A stretch of 64,000 bases of DNA from Serratia rubidaea (GTDB lineage Bacteria; Pseudomonadota; Gammaproteobacteria; Enterobacterales; Enterobacteriaceae), in NCBI GenBank assembly GCA_901472405.1, contig LR590463.1, forward strand, positions 930,001 to 994,000. Direction: 5' to 3'. The position numbers were made by a program, and so were the translations under genes. This document shows, one piece after another, positions 12,457-21,917 of this stretch; position 1 is the stretch's first letter, and every line of letters starts with the position of its first letter. The notes beneath the pieces were generated by a model. The model saw nothing but the letters and a program-made list of their open reading frames with translations, made no database searches and had not been told where the DNA came from.

Positions 12457-14746
12457 CGTCCACCGTCGGCTGGCCTACGGCTGGCTGGCGGTCTGCGTAT
12501 TATTACTCGCGGCGCTGTGCGTGCTGGCGCCGCGCAGCCAGATTAACAGCAGCGTGCTGGCGCTGCTGCCGCACTCCTCGCAGTCTCAGGTGCCGAAGGC
12601 GCTGGCGGACGGCTTCAGCCAGCGCCTGGATCGCCAACTGATGTGGCTGGTCAGCCCGGCGCCGGGGCAAGGCGACGCCGCAGTGAGCTGGTGGTATCAG
12701 CGGCTGCGGGCGCTGCCGGCGTTGCAGCAGGTCGCCGGCCCGCTGGACGCCGGGCGTCAGCAGCAGTGGGGGCAGTTTTTCTATCAGCACCGCCACGCGC
12801 TGCTGGATGACGCCACCCGCCAGCGCCTGCGGCAGGGCGCGGAGGCGCAAAGCCAGTGGATCCTCGGCCAGCTGTATTCGGCGTTCGCCGGCGTCAGCGG
12901 CAAAGAGCTGGCGCACGACCCGCTGTTGCTGGTGCGGGGCGCGCAGCTGGCGCAGCAGCAAAACGGCGGCGCGCTGCGTTTGCAGGACGGCTGGCTGACG
13001 GCGCAGGATCGGCAGGGGCGCAGTTGGTACCTGCTGCATGGCGAATTACGCGCCTCCTCTTACGATATGCACAGCGCGCGGCAGATGGTGGTGACGCTGA
13101 ACGCGTTGCAGCAGCAGTTGCAGCAGCGTTTTCCGGGCAGCAAAGTACTGAAGCGCGGCGCGCTGTATTACAGCGACTATGCCAGCCAGCAGGCTGAGCA
13201 CGATATTTCCACCATCGGGCTGGCCTCCGTGGCCGGCGTATTTTTGCTGGTGCTGCTGATGTTCCGTTCGCCGCTGCCGTTGCTGCTGTGCGCGCTGTCG
13301 GTCGGCGTCGGCGCGCTGGCGGGAACGGTCGCCACCTTGCTGGCGTTTGGCGAGATTCACCTGATGACGCTGGTGCTGAGCATCAGCATCGTCGGCATTT
13401 CCGCCGACTATACGCTGTACTTCCTCAGCGAACGCATGGTGCATGGCCGGCAGTCGACGCCGTTGCAGAGCCTGCGCAAGCTGCTGCCGGCGCTGTCGAT
13501 GGCGCTGCTGACGACGGTGGTGGCCTATCTGGCGCTGTTGATCGCACCGTTCCCCGGGTTGCAGCAGTTAGCGGTATTTGCCGCCGTGGGGCTGAGCGCG
13601 GCGTGCATGACGGTAATCTGCTGGTATCCGCAGCTGTCGCGCCGCCTGCCGGTGCGTAGCGCGCCGGGACTGACGCTGATTATGCGCTGGCTGCGGGCCT
13701 GGCGTCGGCCGCTGCTGCGCTTCGGTCTGCCTGGTGCGATCGCCGTGACGGTGGCGGCGGGGATTGGCCAGCTGCGCATTGATGATGATATTGGCCAGCT
13801 GCAGTCGCTGCCGGCCGCGCTGCAGCAGCAGGAACGGCAGATCGCCGCCTTGACCGGGCAGCATAACGATCAGAAATGGCTGGTGGTGTATGGGCAGAAT
13901 GCCCAGCAGACGCTGCAGCGGCTGGAAATGCTGCGGCCGAAACTGCAGCAGGCGCAACAGCGGGGGCTGTTGGAGGATTACCGCCTGCTGCCGCTGCCTT
14001 CCCTGCGCCAGCAGCGTGAAGATGCGGCGCTGCTGGCGCGCGTTGCCCCGCAGGTAACGGCGCAGCTGCAGCAGGCCGGCGTTGAGGTTGCTCCGCCCGA
14101 TCTGCAGGCGCGCTGGGTGCAGCCGGAACAATGGTTAACCAGCGTGGTCAGCGAAGGGTGGCGGCTATTATGGCTGTCGCTGCCGGACGGCCGCAGCGCG
14201 GTGCTGGTGCCCGTCAGCGGCGTGCAGGACAGCGCCGCCATGCTGAAACTGGCGCAGCAGGTGCCCGGCGGCGGCTGGATCGACCGTAAAACGGAGTTCA
14301 GCGAGCTGTTCGGCCACTACCGCCTGTACCTGTCCTATTTACTGATGCTGTCGGTGGCGGCTATCGCGGTCATCTATCTGTGGCGCTTCGGCCTGCGTCA
14401 CGCGCTGCGCTGTATGGTGCCGACCCTGCTGTCGCTGGGCGGCGGCATTGCGGCGCTGGCGTTAAGCGGCCATACGCTGAATCTGTTTTCACTGCTGGCG
14501 CTGGTGCTGGTGCTGGGGATTGGGATTAACTACACGCTGTTTTTCACCAATCCGCGCGGAACGCCGACCACCTCGATGTTTGCCATCTTTATGGCGGTGT
14601 TCACCACGCAGCTGACCTTCGGCATGCTGGTGTTCAGCCATACGCAGGCGATCGCCAGCTTTGGCATCGTGCTGAGCGGCGGCATTGCGGTGGCGTTTCT
14701 GCTGGCGCCGTTGACCCTGAGAAAAACGTTAAGAGGTAATGTCTGA
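12446..14746 (+). CDS. apeM: MMPL/RND-type exporter ApeM
   Basis: 766 residues starting at TTG 12446, overlapping apeL by 11 bases. One N-terminal membrane segment is followed by a large periplasmic domain, then five clustered membrane segments (about residues 255-400), a second periplasmic domain and a second membrane cluster (about 625-760). This is the duplicated layout of MMPL/RND transporters. The segment ISIVGISADYTLYFLSER and its repeat LVLGIGINYTLFF mark the equivalent membrane helices. It should flip or export the polyene lipid from the inner membrane. Confidence 0.9.
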   Translation: MRPNVHRRLAYGWLAVCVLLLAALCVLAPRSQINSSVLALLPHSSQSQVPKALADGFSQRLDRQLMWLVSPAPGQGDAAVSWWYQRLRALPALQQVAGPLDAGRQQQWGQFFYQHRHALLDDATRQRLRQGAEAQSQWILGQLYSAFAGVSGKELAHDPLLLVRGAQLAQQQNGGALRLQDGWLTAQDRQGRSWYLLHGELRASSYDMHSARQMVVTLNALQQQLQQRFPGSKVLKRGALYYSDYASQQAEHDISTIGLASVAGVFLLVLLMFRSPLPLLLCALSVGVGALAGTVATLLAFGEIHLMTLVLSISIVGISADYTLYFLSERMVHGRQSTPLQSLRKLLPALSMALLTTVVAYLALLIAPFPGLQQLAVFAAVGLSAACMTVICWYPQLSRRLPVRSAPGLTLIMRWLRAWRRPLLRFGLPGAIAVTVAAGIGQLRIDDDIGQLQSLPAALQQQERQIAALTGQHNDQKWLVVYGQNAQQTLQRLEMLRPKLQQAQQRGLLEDYRLLPLPSLRQQREDAALLARVAPQVTAQLQQAGVEVAPPDLQARWVQPEQWLTSVVSEGWRLLWLSLPDGRSAVLVPVSGVQDSAAMLKLAQQVPGGGWIDRKTEFSELFGHYRLYLSYLLMLSVAAIAVIYLWRFGLRHALRCMVPTLLSLGGGIAALALSGHTLNLFSLLALVLVLGIGINYTLFFTNPRGTPTTSMFAIFMAVFTTQLTFGMLVFSHTQAIASFGIVLSGGIAVAFLLAPLTLRKTLRGNV

Positions 14747-15315
14747 TGCGCGGCCTATTGCTCCCGATCGTGCTGCTTGGCGCGTTGCTGACCGGCTGCG
14801 CCGGTTCATCTTCTACGGCCGATGCGCCCAGCGCCTGGCTGAAGCCCGGCACCCGGGTGGCCCTGCCGTCGCCGACGCTGGCGGAACCGTTCAGCCAGCA
14901 ACAGTTGCTGACCGCCGAAGTGAAAGGGCAGCGGCATACGATGATGGTGCTGCTCAATGCCGATGGTCAGCGCCTGACGCTGGTGGGGATGTCGCCGCTG
15001 GGCATTCGCCTGTTTAATCTGGTTTATGATGAGCAGGGTATTCACAGCCGGCAGTTTATCAAGCTGGGCGAACTGCCGCCGGCCGCCCAGGTGCTGGCGG
15101 ATATTATGCTGAGCTACTGGCCGCAGGCGCAGTGGCAGGCGCGGCTGCCGGCAGGCTGGCGGCTGGAGGATCGCGACGATCGCCGCCGCCTGTATGACGA
15201 TCGCGGGGTGCTGATCAGCGAGATCCGCTACCAGACGGCAGAACGTCGTCATCCGGTGTCCATCAGCCAGTCGGCGTTCCACTACCGGATCGCCATTGAG
15301 AATCTGGAGGAGTAA
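14746..15315 (+). CDS. apeN: DUF3261 outer-membrane lipoprotein ApeN
   Basis: 189 residues. The N-terminus MRGLLLPIVLLGALLTGCAG ends in a lipobox with Cys18. This lipoprotein follows the exporter in APE clusters and is presumed to receive the polyene at the outer membrane; the biochemical role is not established. Its start shares one base with the apeM stop. Confidence 0.85.
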   Translation: MRGLLLPIVLLGALLTGCAGSSSTADAPSAWLKPGTRVALPSPTLAEPFSQQQLLTAEVKGQRHTMMVLLNADGQRLTLVGMSPLGIRLFNLVYDEQGIHSRQFIKLGELPPAAQVLADIMLSYWPQAQWQARLPAGWRLEDRDDRRRLYDDRGVLISEIRYQTAERRHPVSISQSAFHYRIAIENLEE

Positions 15316-15318
15316 GCG

Positions 15319-16491
15319 ATGATTTATTTCTCCGCGCTGGGTATGGTCAGCGCGCTGGGCATGACCCTGGCGCAAACCGCGCACAGCCTGCGTACCGGCC
15401 GCGCGCCGGGCATGCAGCCGCAAACCCGGTGGCTGCTGGGCGACGAGCCGTCATGGTATGGTGCGGTGACGGGAGATTTACCGACGTTGCCGGCGGCGCT
15501 GCGCCGTCACGACTCGCGTAATAATCGTCTGTTGCTGGCGGCGCTGGCGCAGATCGCGCCGCAGGTCGAAGAGGCGATAGCGCGCTACGGCGCGGAGCGC
15601 GTGGCGGTGATCCTTGGCACCAGCACCTCGGGGATCCACGAAGGGGAGCTGGGGCTGCAGTATTACCAGCAGCGCGGCGAGTGGCCGGCGGGCTATGATT
15701 ATGCTCAGCAGGAGCTGGGCGATCCGGCGCAGTTCCTGAGCGCGCTGCTTGGCGTGCAGGGGCCGGCCTATACGCTGTCGACCGCCTGTTCCTCCAGCGC
15801 GCGGGCGATCATCAGCGGCAAACGCCTGATTGACGCCGGGCTGGTCGATGCGGCGATTGTCGGCGGCGCCGACAGCCTGTGCCAGATGGCGATTAACGGT
15901 TTCCGCAGCCTGGAGTCGCTGTCGGCGACGCGCTGCACGCCTTTTGCCCAGGGGCGCAGCGGCATTAATATCGGCGAAGGCGCGGCGCTGATCCTGTTGA
16001 GCGCCGAGCCGGCGCCGGTGGCGCTGTTGGGCGTGGGGGAATCGTCCGACGCCTGGCATATGTCGGCGCCGCATCCGCAGGGGCTGGGGGCGGAGCGGGC
16101 GATGGCGATGGCGCTGCAGACCGCCGGGCTGCAGCCGCAGGATATTGGCTATATCAATCTGCACGGCACCGCGACCCGTCTGAATGACGCGATGGAGGCG
16201 CAGGTGGTGCAGCGTATGTTTGGCGCCGCCACGCCGTGCAGCTCGACCAAACATCTGACCGGCCATACGCTGGGCGCCGCCGGCGCGGTGGAGGCCGGGC
16301 TGAGCTGGCTGCTGCTGACGGAAGATCTGCCGCTGCCGGCGCAGGACTTCAGCCAGGCGCCGCGTGACGGCGAGCTGGCGGCGATCGATCTGTTGACCGC
16401 GCCGCAGGCGCTGACGCGGCGGACGATTTTGTCGAATTCATTTGCTTTTGGCGGCAACAATGCCTGCCTGTTGTTAGGAGCGCTGCCATGA
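15319..16491 (+). CDS. apeO: APE ketosynthase ApeO
   Basis: 390-residue beta-ketoacyl-ACP synthase. Active-site Cys157 lies in LSTACSSSARAI, and the two histidines in NLHGTATRLND and TGHTLGAAGAVEAG complete the Cys-His-His triad. It condenses malonyl-ACP with the growing polyene; in studied systems it works with ApeC. It starts 4 bases after apeN and overlaps apeP as ATGA. Confidence 0.93.
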   Translation: MIYFSALGMVSALGMTLAQTAHSLRTGRAPGMQPQTRWLLGDEPSWYGAVTGDLPTLPAALRRHDSRNNRLLLAALAQIAPQVEEAIARYGAERVAVILGTSTSGIHEGELGLQYYQQRGEWPAGYDYAQQELGDPAQFLSALLGVQGPAYTLSTACSSSARAIISGKRLIDAGLVDAAIVGGADSLCQMAINGFRSLESLSATRCTPFAQGRSGINIGEGAALILLSAEPAPVALLGVGESSDAWHMSAPHPQGLGAERAMAMALQTAGLQPQDIGYINLHGTATRLNDAMEAQVVQRMFGAATPCSSTKHLTGHTLGAAGAVEAGLSWLLLTEDLPLPAQDFSQAPRDGELAAIDLLTAPQALTRRTILSNSFAFGGNNACLLLGALP

Positions 16492-16961
16492 GTTGTTATC
16501 AGGCTGCTGAATACTATTTGCCGCATGCGGCGCCGATGGTGCTGCTGGAGCAGGTCATCAGCGTGGATGAAGAGGGCGCCTGCTGTACGGTCCGGGTCAG
16601 CGATCGCGGCGTGCTGGCGCCGTTTCTCGATGAGCAGGGCGCATTGCCCGCCTGGTATGCGGTGGAGCTGATGGCGCAGACCATTGGCGTCTGGAGCGGC
16701 TGGCACGGGCGTCAGTCCGGTCTGCCGCCGGCGCTGGGCATGCTGCTGGGCGGCCGCGCCATTCGCTGTGAGCAGCCGGCGTTCGCCGCCGGCAGCGAGC
16801 TGGTGGTCAGCGCCCGGCAGCTGTTCCGCGATGAGAAACTGGCCTGCTTTGAATGCACGCTGACGCTGAACGAGCAGCAGGTTGCGCACGGCAGGCTCAA
16901 TACCTACCAGCCCGACCAGCAGGAAATTACTCAACTAACCAATCCAGGGGGCAACGCATGA
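16488..16961 (+). CDS. apeP: APE 3-hydroxyacyl-ACP dehydratase partner ApeP
   Basis: 157-residue hot-dog protein of the FabA/FabZ-like group (YLPHAAPMVLLEQVISVDEEGA near the N-terminus, VELMAQTIGVWSGWHGR in the helix). It is the second dehydratase subunit, thought to pair with ApeI. It overlaps apeO by 4 bases and apeQ by 4 bases. Confidence 0.88.
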   Translation: MSCYQAAEYYLPHAAPMVLLEQVISVDEEGACCTVRVSDRGVLAPFLDEQGALPAWYAVELMAQTIGVWSGWHGRQSGLPPALGMLLGGRAIRCEQPAFAAGSELVVSARQLFRDEKLACFECTLTLNEQQVAHGRLNTYQPDQQEITQLTNPGGNA

Positions 16962-17688
16962 CGCGTTCCGTTTTAGTCACCGGCGCCAGCAAAGGAATCG
17001 GACAGGCGATCGCCTGTCGTCTGGCGACCGATGGTTTTTATATGGTGGTGCATTATCACCGTGACAGGGCCGGCGCAGAACAGACGCTGCAGCAGATTAC
17101 GGCGGCCGGCGGTCAGGGGCGGCTGATTCAGTTTGATATCAGCGATCGCGTTCAGTGCCGCGAGCGGCTGGAGCAGGATATCGAGCGCCACGGCGCCTAT
17201 TACGGCGTGGTGAATAACGCCGGCATCACCCGCGACGGCGCTTTCCCGGCGCTGAGCGACGGCGACTGGGACGGCGTGATCCATACCAATCTCGACAGTT
17301 TTTACAACGTGCTGCACCCGTGCGTGATGCCGATGATCGGTCTGCGTAAAGGCGGACGGATTATCGCGCTGTCGTCGGTGTCCGGCGTGATGGGCAACCG
17401 CGGGCAGGTCAACTACAGCGCCGCCAAGGCGGGCGTGATCGGCGCCTGTAAGGCGCTGGCGGTTGAGCTGGCGAAGCGCAAAATCACCGTGAACTGTATT
17501 GCCCCGGGCTGATTGATACCGGTATGGTTGATATGGAGCCGCTGGCGCGGGATGAAGCGATGCGCGCCATTCCGTTAAAACGCATGGGCACGGCCGAGGA
17601 GGTCGCCGGGCTCGCCAGCTACCTGATGTCGGACATTGCCGGCTATGTGACGCGGCAGGTGATTTCCATTAACGGAGGCATGGTATGA
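16958..17688 (+). CDS. apeQ: APE 3-oxoacyl-ACP reductase ApeQ (frameshifted)
   Basis: A short-chain dehydrogenase/reductase of about 243 residues, FabG-like. It has the TGASKGIG nucleotide-binding motif, NNAG, a catalytic serine in ALSSVSG and the Y-x3-K motif in NYSAAKAG. It reduces the 3-keto group before dehydration. The frame breaks near 17511, where CCGGGCTGA should read with one more G; the family end LIDTGMVDMEPLAR to VISINGGMV then continues to 17688. The stop overlaps apeR as ATGA. Confidence 0.9.
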
Positions 17689-18914
17689 CGCAGCGGGTGG
17701 TGATCACCGGCATGGCGGGCATCACCGCCTTTGGTAACGACTGGCGGCAGATTGATGCGCGACTGCGGCAGGGGAAAAGCGCGGTGCGCTATATGGCGCA
17801 GTGGGAAGCGTACCTGGGGCTGAATGCGCGGCTGGGCGCGCCGGTGGACGATTTTGCCCTGCCGGATCACTACACGCGTAAACGCATTCGCTCGATGGGG
17901 CGGGTGTCGCTGCTGGCGACCCGCGCCACGGAGCTGGCGCTGGAGCAGGCCGGCCTGCTGGAGGATGCGGTGCTGACCAGCGGCGCGACCGGCATCGCCT
18001 ACGGTTCGTCGAGCGGCAGCACCGACTCGGTCAGCGAATTCGCCACCATGCTGACCGAAAAGCACACCCACAATATTACCGGCACCACCTATGTGCGGAT
18101 GATGCCGCACACTGCGGCGGTCAACACCGGCTTGTTCTTCGGCCTGCGCGGACGGGTGATCCCGACCTCCAGCGCCTGCACCTCCGGCAGTCAGGCGATC
18201 GGCTATGCCTATGAGAGCATCCGCCACGGTTACCAGACGGTGATGGTGGCGGGGGGCGCGGAGGAGCTGTGCCCGTCGGAAGCGGCGGTGTTCGATACCC
18301 TGTTCGCCACCAGCCAGCAGAACCAGCGGCCGGATCTGACGCCGCGGCCGTTTGATCGCCAGCGCGACGGGCTGGTGATCGGAGAAGGCGCCACCACGCT
18401 GATCCTGGAATCGCTGGAGCATGCGCAGGCGCGCGGCGCGACGATTTACGGCGAAATCGTCGGCTTCGCCACCAACTGCGACGCCGCGCATATTACTCAG
18501 CCGCAGCGTGAAACCATGCAGATCTGCATCCAACAGGCGCTGGATATCGCCGGTCTGACGGCTGGCGATATCGGCTATATCAGCGCGCACGGCACGGCCA
18601 CCGACCGGGGCGATATTGCCGAAAGTCTGGCGACCGCGGCGATCTACGGCAACCAAACGCCAATCTCGTCGATGAAAAGCTACTTCGGCCACACGCTGGG
18701 CGCCTGCGGTGCGCTCGAGGCCTGGCTGGCGTTGGAGATGATGCGCGACGGTCAGTTTGCACCGACGATTAACCTGACGGAACCGGACAGCGCCTGCGGC
18801 GATCTGGATTACATCATGGGTGATTACCGCGCCATCGAGACCGAATTTGTTCAGTCGAACAATTTCGCCTTCGGCGGCATCAATACCTCGCTGATTCTGC
18901 GCCGCTGGGCGTAG
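17685..18914 (+). CDS. apeR: APE ketosynthase ApeR
   Basis: 409-residue beta-ketoacyl-ACP synthase, the last gene of the operon. Active-site Cys165 lies in SSACTSGSQAIGYAYE; the histidines lie in SAHGTATDRGD and YFGHTLGACGALEAW. In the Xenorhabdus system ApeR is a second ketosynthase that complements ApeO:ApeC, probably acting early in chain growth. A hairpin follows directly after the stop. Confidence 0.92.
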   Translation: MTQRVVITGMAGITAFGNDWRQIDARLRQGKSAVRYMAQWEAYLGLNARLGAPVDDFALPDHYTRKRIRSMGRVSLLATRATELALEQAGLLEDAVLTSGATGIAYGSSSGSTDSVSEFATMLTEKHTHNITGTTYVRMMPHTAAVNTGLFFGLRGRVIPTSSACTSGSQAIGYAYESIRHGYQTVMVAGGAEELCPSEAAVFDTLFATSQQNQRPDLTPRPFDRQRDGLVIGEGATTLILESLEHAQARGATIYGEIVGFATNCDAAHITQPQRETMQICIQQALDIAGLTAGDIGYISAHGTATDRGDIAESLATAAIYGNQTPISSMKSYFGHTLGACGALEAWLALEMMRDGQFAPTINLTEPDSACGDLDYIMGDYRAIETEFVQSNNFAFGGINTSLILRRWA

Positions 18915-18922
18915 CCGCATCC

Positions 18923-18948
18923 GGCCGGAGCAATCTCCGGCCATTATT
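18923..18948 (+). terminator. Hairpin after the APE operon
   Basis: Stem GGCCGGAG, loop CAAT, stem CTCCGGCC, then ATTATT. The stem is strong but the T tract is poor. It lies 8 bases after apeR and probably ends the operon. Confidence 0.6.
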
Positions 18949-19053
18949 GCGTTGCAGCTAAAAGTCTTCTGCATTTCCTGCTGTTTTTGATCAACAAAAG
19001 CGCTGTCATACTCTCGTCAGTGGTATTTCATTAAACAAATTGAGAGAGAGATG

Positions 19054-19857
19054 ATGAGCATTCCAGCATTTGGTTTGGGCACTTTCCGCCTGCAGGATCA
19101 GGTGGTGAAAGATTCCGTACGCAACGCGCTTGAACTGGGTTACCGCGCCATCGACACCGCGCAGATCTATGACAACGAAGCGGCGGTGGGCGAGGCGATT
19201 GCCGAGAGCGGCGTCGCGCGTGAAGCGCTGTTTATCACCACCAAGATTTGGACCGCCAACCTGGCAAAGGGAAAACTGATCCCCAGCCTGCAGGAGAGCC
19301 TGCAAAAGCTGAAAACCGACTACGTCGACCTGACGCTGATCCACTGGCCGTCGCCAAACGATGAGGTGCCGGTGGCGGAGTTTATGGCGGAGCTGCTGGA
19401 GGCGAAGCGGCAGGGGCTGACGCGTCAGATCGGTATTTCCAACTTTACCGTGGCGCTGATGCAGCAGGCGATCGACGCGGTGGGGGCGGAGGAGATCGCC
19501 ACCAACCAGATCGAACTGTCGCCGTATCTGCAGAACCGTCAGGTGGTGGAGTTTGCCCGTCAGCACGGCATCGCTATTACTTCCTACATGACGCTGGCCT
19601 ACGGTAAGGCGCTGCAGGATGAGGTTATCAACGCCATCGCCGCCCGCCATAACGCCACCGCGGCGCAGGTGATTTTGGCCTGGGCGCTGCAGCAGGACTA
19701 TGCGGTGATTCCGTCATCCACCAAGCGCGACAACCTGGCCAGTAACCTGCTGGCGCAGCAGCTGACGCTGAGCGGGCAGGATATGGCCGAGATCGCTGCG
19801 CTGGAGTGCGGCGGCCGTCTGGTCAGCCCGGAAGGGCTGGCGCCGGCGTGGGACTAA
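19054..19857 (+). CDS. dkgB: 2,5-diketo-D-gluconate reductase B (aldo/keto reductase)
   Basis: 267 residues, the same length as E. coli DkgB and very similar throughout ([68 protein letters not shown]). The Asp/Tyr/Lys/His set of aldo/keto reductases is present ([19 protein letters not shown]). It reduces 2,5-diketo-D-gluconate and methylglyoxal-type carbonyls with NADPH. Of the tandem ATGs at 19051 and 19054, the second matches the E. coli start. In E. coli dkgB follows aspU directly; here the APE operon lies between. Confidence 0.95.
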   Translation: MSIPAFGLGTFRLQDQVVKDSVRNALELGYRAIDTAQIYDNEAAVGEAIAESGVAREALFITTKIWTANLAKGKLIPSLQESLQKLKTDYVDLTLIHWPSPNDEVPVAEFMAELLEAKRQGLTRQIGISNFTVALMQQAIDAVGAEEIATNQIELSPYLQNRQVVEFARQHGIAITSYMTLAYGKALQDEVINAIAARHNATAAQVILAWALQQDYAVIPSSTKRDNLASNLLAQQLTLSGQDMAEIAALECGGRLVSPEGLAPAWD

Positions 19858-19881
19858 ACGCCGGTTGGACAATTGACGTAC

Positions 19882-19904
19882 GGGCGCCGCAAGGCGCCTT
19901 TTTT
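19882..19904 (+). terminator. Terminator after dkgB
   Basis: GGCGCC, loop GCAA, GGCGCC, followed by six T. It lies 24 bases after dkgB and touches the 3' end of the convergent yafC gene. Confidence 0.8.
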
Positions 19905-20799
19905 ACGGCTGAGCGCTGCCGAGACGCGCGCTGAGAAAGTCGATAAAGCTGCGCAGACGGTTGCTGACCGCGCTGTCGCTGTAATACACCGCGTTAATCG
20001 GCATGGCGAGCGGCAGCGTCTGTTCGGTCAGGATCGGCACCAGATCGCCGCGCCTGACGTCTTCATCACTCATAAAGTCGGACAGGCAGGCGATGCCGTT
20101 GCCATACAGACACAGGTGGCGGTGGGTTTCACCACTGTTGCTGGTCAGCCCCGGTTCGATCTCCAGCTGACGGCCGTCGGCGCAGGAGAGCGGCCAGCGG
20201 TTGAGCGCCACCAGGTCGTTAAAACCGATGCAGCAGTGCTGACGCAGCTCTTCCACCGTGGTCGGCGTGCCGTGTTTGGCCAGATAGTCCGGCGAGGCCA
20301 GCACTTTGCGGTAACTGTTCATCAGCTTGCGCGCCTTCAGGCTGGAGTCGGTGAGCTCTCCCACGCGAATGGCGATATCCACCTTGCGTTCAATCAGGTT
20401 GATAAAGGTTTCCGACGACACCAGCGACAGCGACATCTCTGGGTACAGCGTGCGGAATTCGGCCACCAGCGGCGCCAGAACGTGCAGCACCACCGGCGTA
20501 GCGGCGTCGACGCGCAGCAGCCCCTGCGGCCGCTGGCGGCTCTCCATCAGCGCATTTTCCGCCGCCGCCATCTCCGTCAGCACCTTTTGCACCTGGCGGA
20601 AATAGTTTTCCCCCTCCTGCGTCAGACTGATTTGGCGGGTGGTGCGGTTGAGCAGGGTCACTCCCAGCTTGTTTTCCAGCTTTTTGACCGTGCGGCTCAC
20701 CACGGAGTTGGCCTGCCCCAGGCGTTCCGCCGCGCGGCTGAAACTGCCGTTTTCCACCACCGTGACAAAGGTGATCAGTTCGTCCGAATTCGCTTTCAT
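19903..20799 (-). CDS. yafC: LysR-family transcriptional regulator YafC
   Basis: 298 residues, aligning along its length with E. coli YafC. An N-terminal winged helix-turn-helix (about residues 1-60: [41 protein letters not shown]) is followed by a LysR substrate-binding domain. Its ligand is unknown. It converges with dkgB and diverges from yafD, the same arrangement as in E. coli. Confidence 0.93.
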   Translation of the reverse strand: MKANSDELITFVTVVENGSFSRAAERLGQANSVVSRTVKKLENKLGVTLLNRTTRQISLTQEGENYFRQVQKVLTEMAAAENALMESRQRPQGLLRVDAATPVVLHVLAPLVAEFRTLYPEMSLSLVSSETFINLIERKVDIAIRVGELTDSSLKARKLMNSYRKVLASPDYLAKHGTPTTVEELRQHCCIGFNDLVALNRWPLSCADGRQLEIEPGLTSNSGETHRHLCLYGNGIACLSDFMSDEDVRRGDLVPILTEQTLPLAMPINAVYYSDSAVSNRLRSFIDFLSARLGSAQP

Positions 20800-21015
20800 T
20801 GTTGCTCCGCTAGCAAGGCTGACTTAAAACTTTGAGCATTTTTATCAGTTAAGCATAAAGGGGATAAGGGGCGTCAGCAATCTGAACCGGCGTAGCGGCC
20901 CACCAGCGCTATCTTTACAGACGGAAAGCGCCTTGGCGATTGAAAAGCCGCCGCGTCGCCCCTATAACAGATAAGGTTATGCAGCGGAAAGCCTAACAAG
21001 TGGCCAGGAGCGGCG

Positions 21016-21021
21016 TATAAT
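21016..21021 (+). promoter_or_regulatory. Candidate -10 box for yafD
   Basis: A perfect TATAAT lies 57 bases before the yafD start. The best -35 at a 17-base gap is CTAACA (20993-20998), matching four of six. The rest of the 20800-21078 spacer shows no other recognised element. Confidence 0.45.
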
Positions 21022-21078
21022 CAATTCATTGTTGGCGGGAATAATTACCGTCCTTTTAATGGGAAATAGGCGAATAGC

Positions 21079-21858
21079 GTGCCGAAACGAACTTACGCCA
21101 TGAGGTATGTTGCAGGCCAGCCGGTAGAGCGGATTTTCCCTGGCGCCCACAACGCACCATTGCCGCCGGGGGCCGCGTTGCCCACCGGTGGCGCGCTGCG
21201 GGTGATGGTCTGGAATATCTTCAAACAGCAGCGCGCCGATTGGCTGTCGGTGCTGAAAAGCTTCGGCAAGGACGCGCAGCTGGTACTGTTGCAGGAGGCG
21301 CAAACCACGCCGGAACTGGTGCAGTTCGCCACCTCCAACTATCTGGCGGCCGATCAGGTGCCGGCCTTTTCTCTGCCGCAGCATCCCTCCGGCGTGATGA
21401 CGCTGGCGGCGGCGCACCCGGTGTATTGTTGCCCGCTGCGTGAGAAGGAGCCGCTGCTGCGCCTGGCGAAGTCGGCGCTGATCACCGTCTACCCGCTGTT
21501 TAACGATGAGCTGCTGATGGTGGTGAACATCCATGCGGTTAATTTCAGCCTGGGTGTGGACGTTTACAGTAAGCAGCTGGGGCCGATCGGCGAACAGATT
21601 GCCAGCCATCGCGGGCCAGTGATCATGGCGGGGGATTTTAACGCCTGGAGCCGCAGACGCATCAATGCGCTGTATCAGTTTGCCGGCGATATGGCGCTGC
21701 GCGAAGTTAACTTTACTGACGATCATCGGCGCAAAGCCTTTGGTCGCCCGCTGGACTTTGTGTTCTACCGCGATTTGGGCGTGGCGGAGGCCTCGGTGCT
21801 GGTGACGCGCGCTTCGGATCATAATCCGCTGCTGGTGGAGTTTCAGCCGGCGCGCTAG
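21079..21858 (+). CDS. yafD: Endonuclease/exonuclease/phosphatase family protein YafD
   Basis: 259 residues, close to E. coli YafD along the whole length. The family signatures are [32 protein letters not shown] and [10 protein letters not shown], covering the metal-binding and catalytic residues of DNase I-like enzymes. The substrate is not established. It starts at GTG 21079, which gives [15 protein letters not shown] in register with E. coli. The methyltransferase gene yafE that follows in E. coli is absent. Confidence 0.93.
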   Translation: MPKRTYAMRYVAGQPVERIFPGAHNAPLPPGAALPTGGALRVMVWNIFKQQRADWLSVLKSFGKDAQLVLLQEAQTTPELVQFATSNYLAADQVPAFSLPQHPSGVMTLAAAHPVYCCPLREKEPLLRLAKSALITVYPLFNDELLMVVNIHAVNFSLGVDVYSKQLGPIGEQIASHRGPVIMAGDFNAWSRRRINALYQFAGDMALREVNFTDDHRRKAFGRPLDFVFYRDLGVAEASVLVTRASDHNPLLVEFQPAR

Positions 21859-21878
21859 CCGGACGGCGGGCAATAAAA

Positions 21879-21903
21879 AAGCACCTCGAGAGGTGCTTTT
21901 TTT
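21879..21903. terminator. Bidirectional terminator between yafD and mltD
   Basis: AAGCACCT, loop CGAG, AGGTGCTT, with an A run on the left and a T run on the right, so it can act on both strands. The two genes converge here. Confidence 0.88.
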
Positions 21904-21917
21904 ACGTTTACGCGCGG

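Noticed and set aside
15478..16266. 262-codon minus-strand frame opposite apeO, and similar long shadows opposite apeM, gapless kinases and nqr genes
   Set aside because: High-GC coding DNA yields long antisense frames; their composition (Arg/Gln/His-rich) is artificial and the plus-strand genes are certain.
19873..20835. 320-codon plus-strand frame opposite yafC
   Set aside because: Antisense to a clear LysR gene that matches E. coli YafC along its length.
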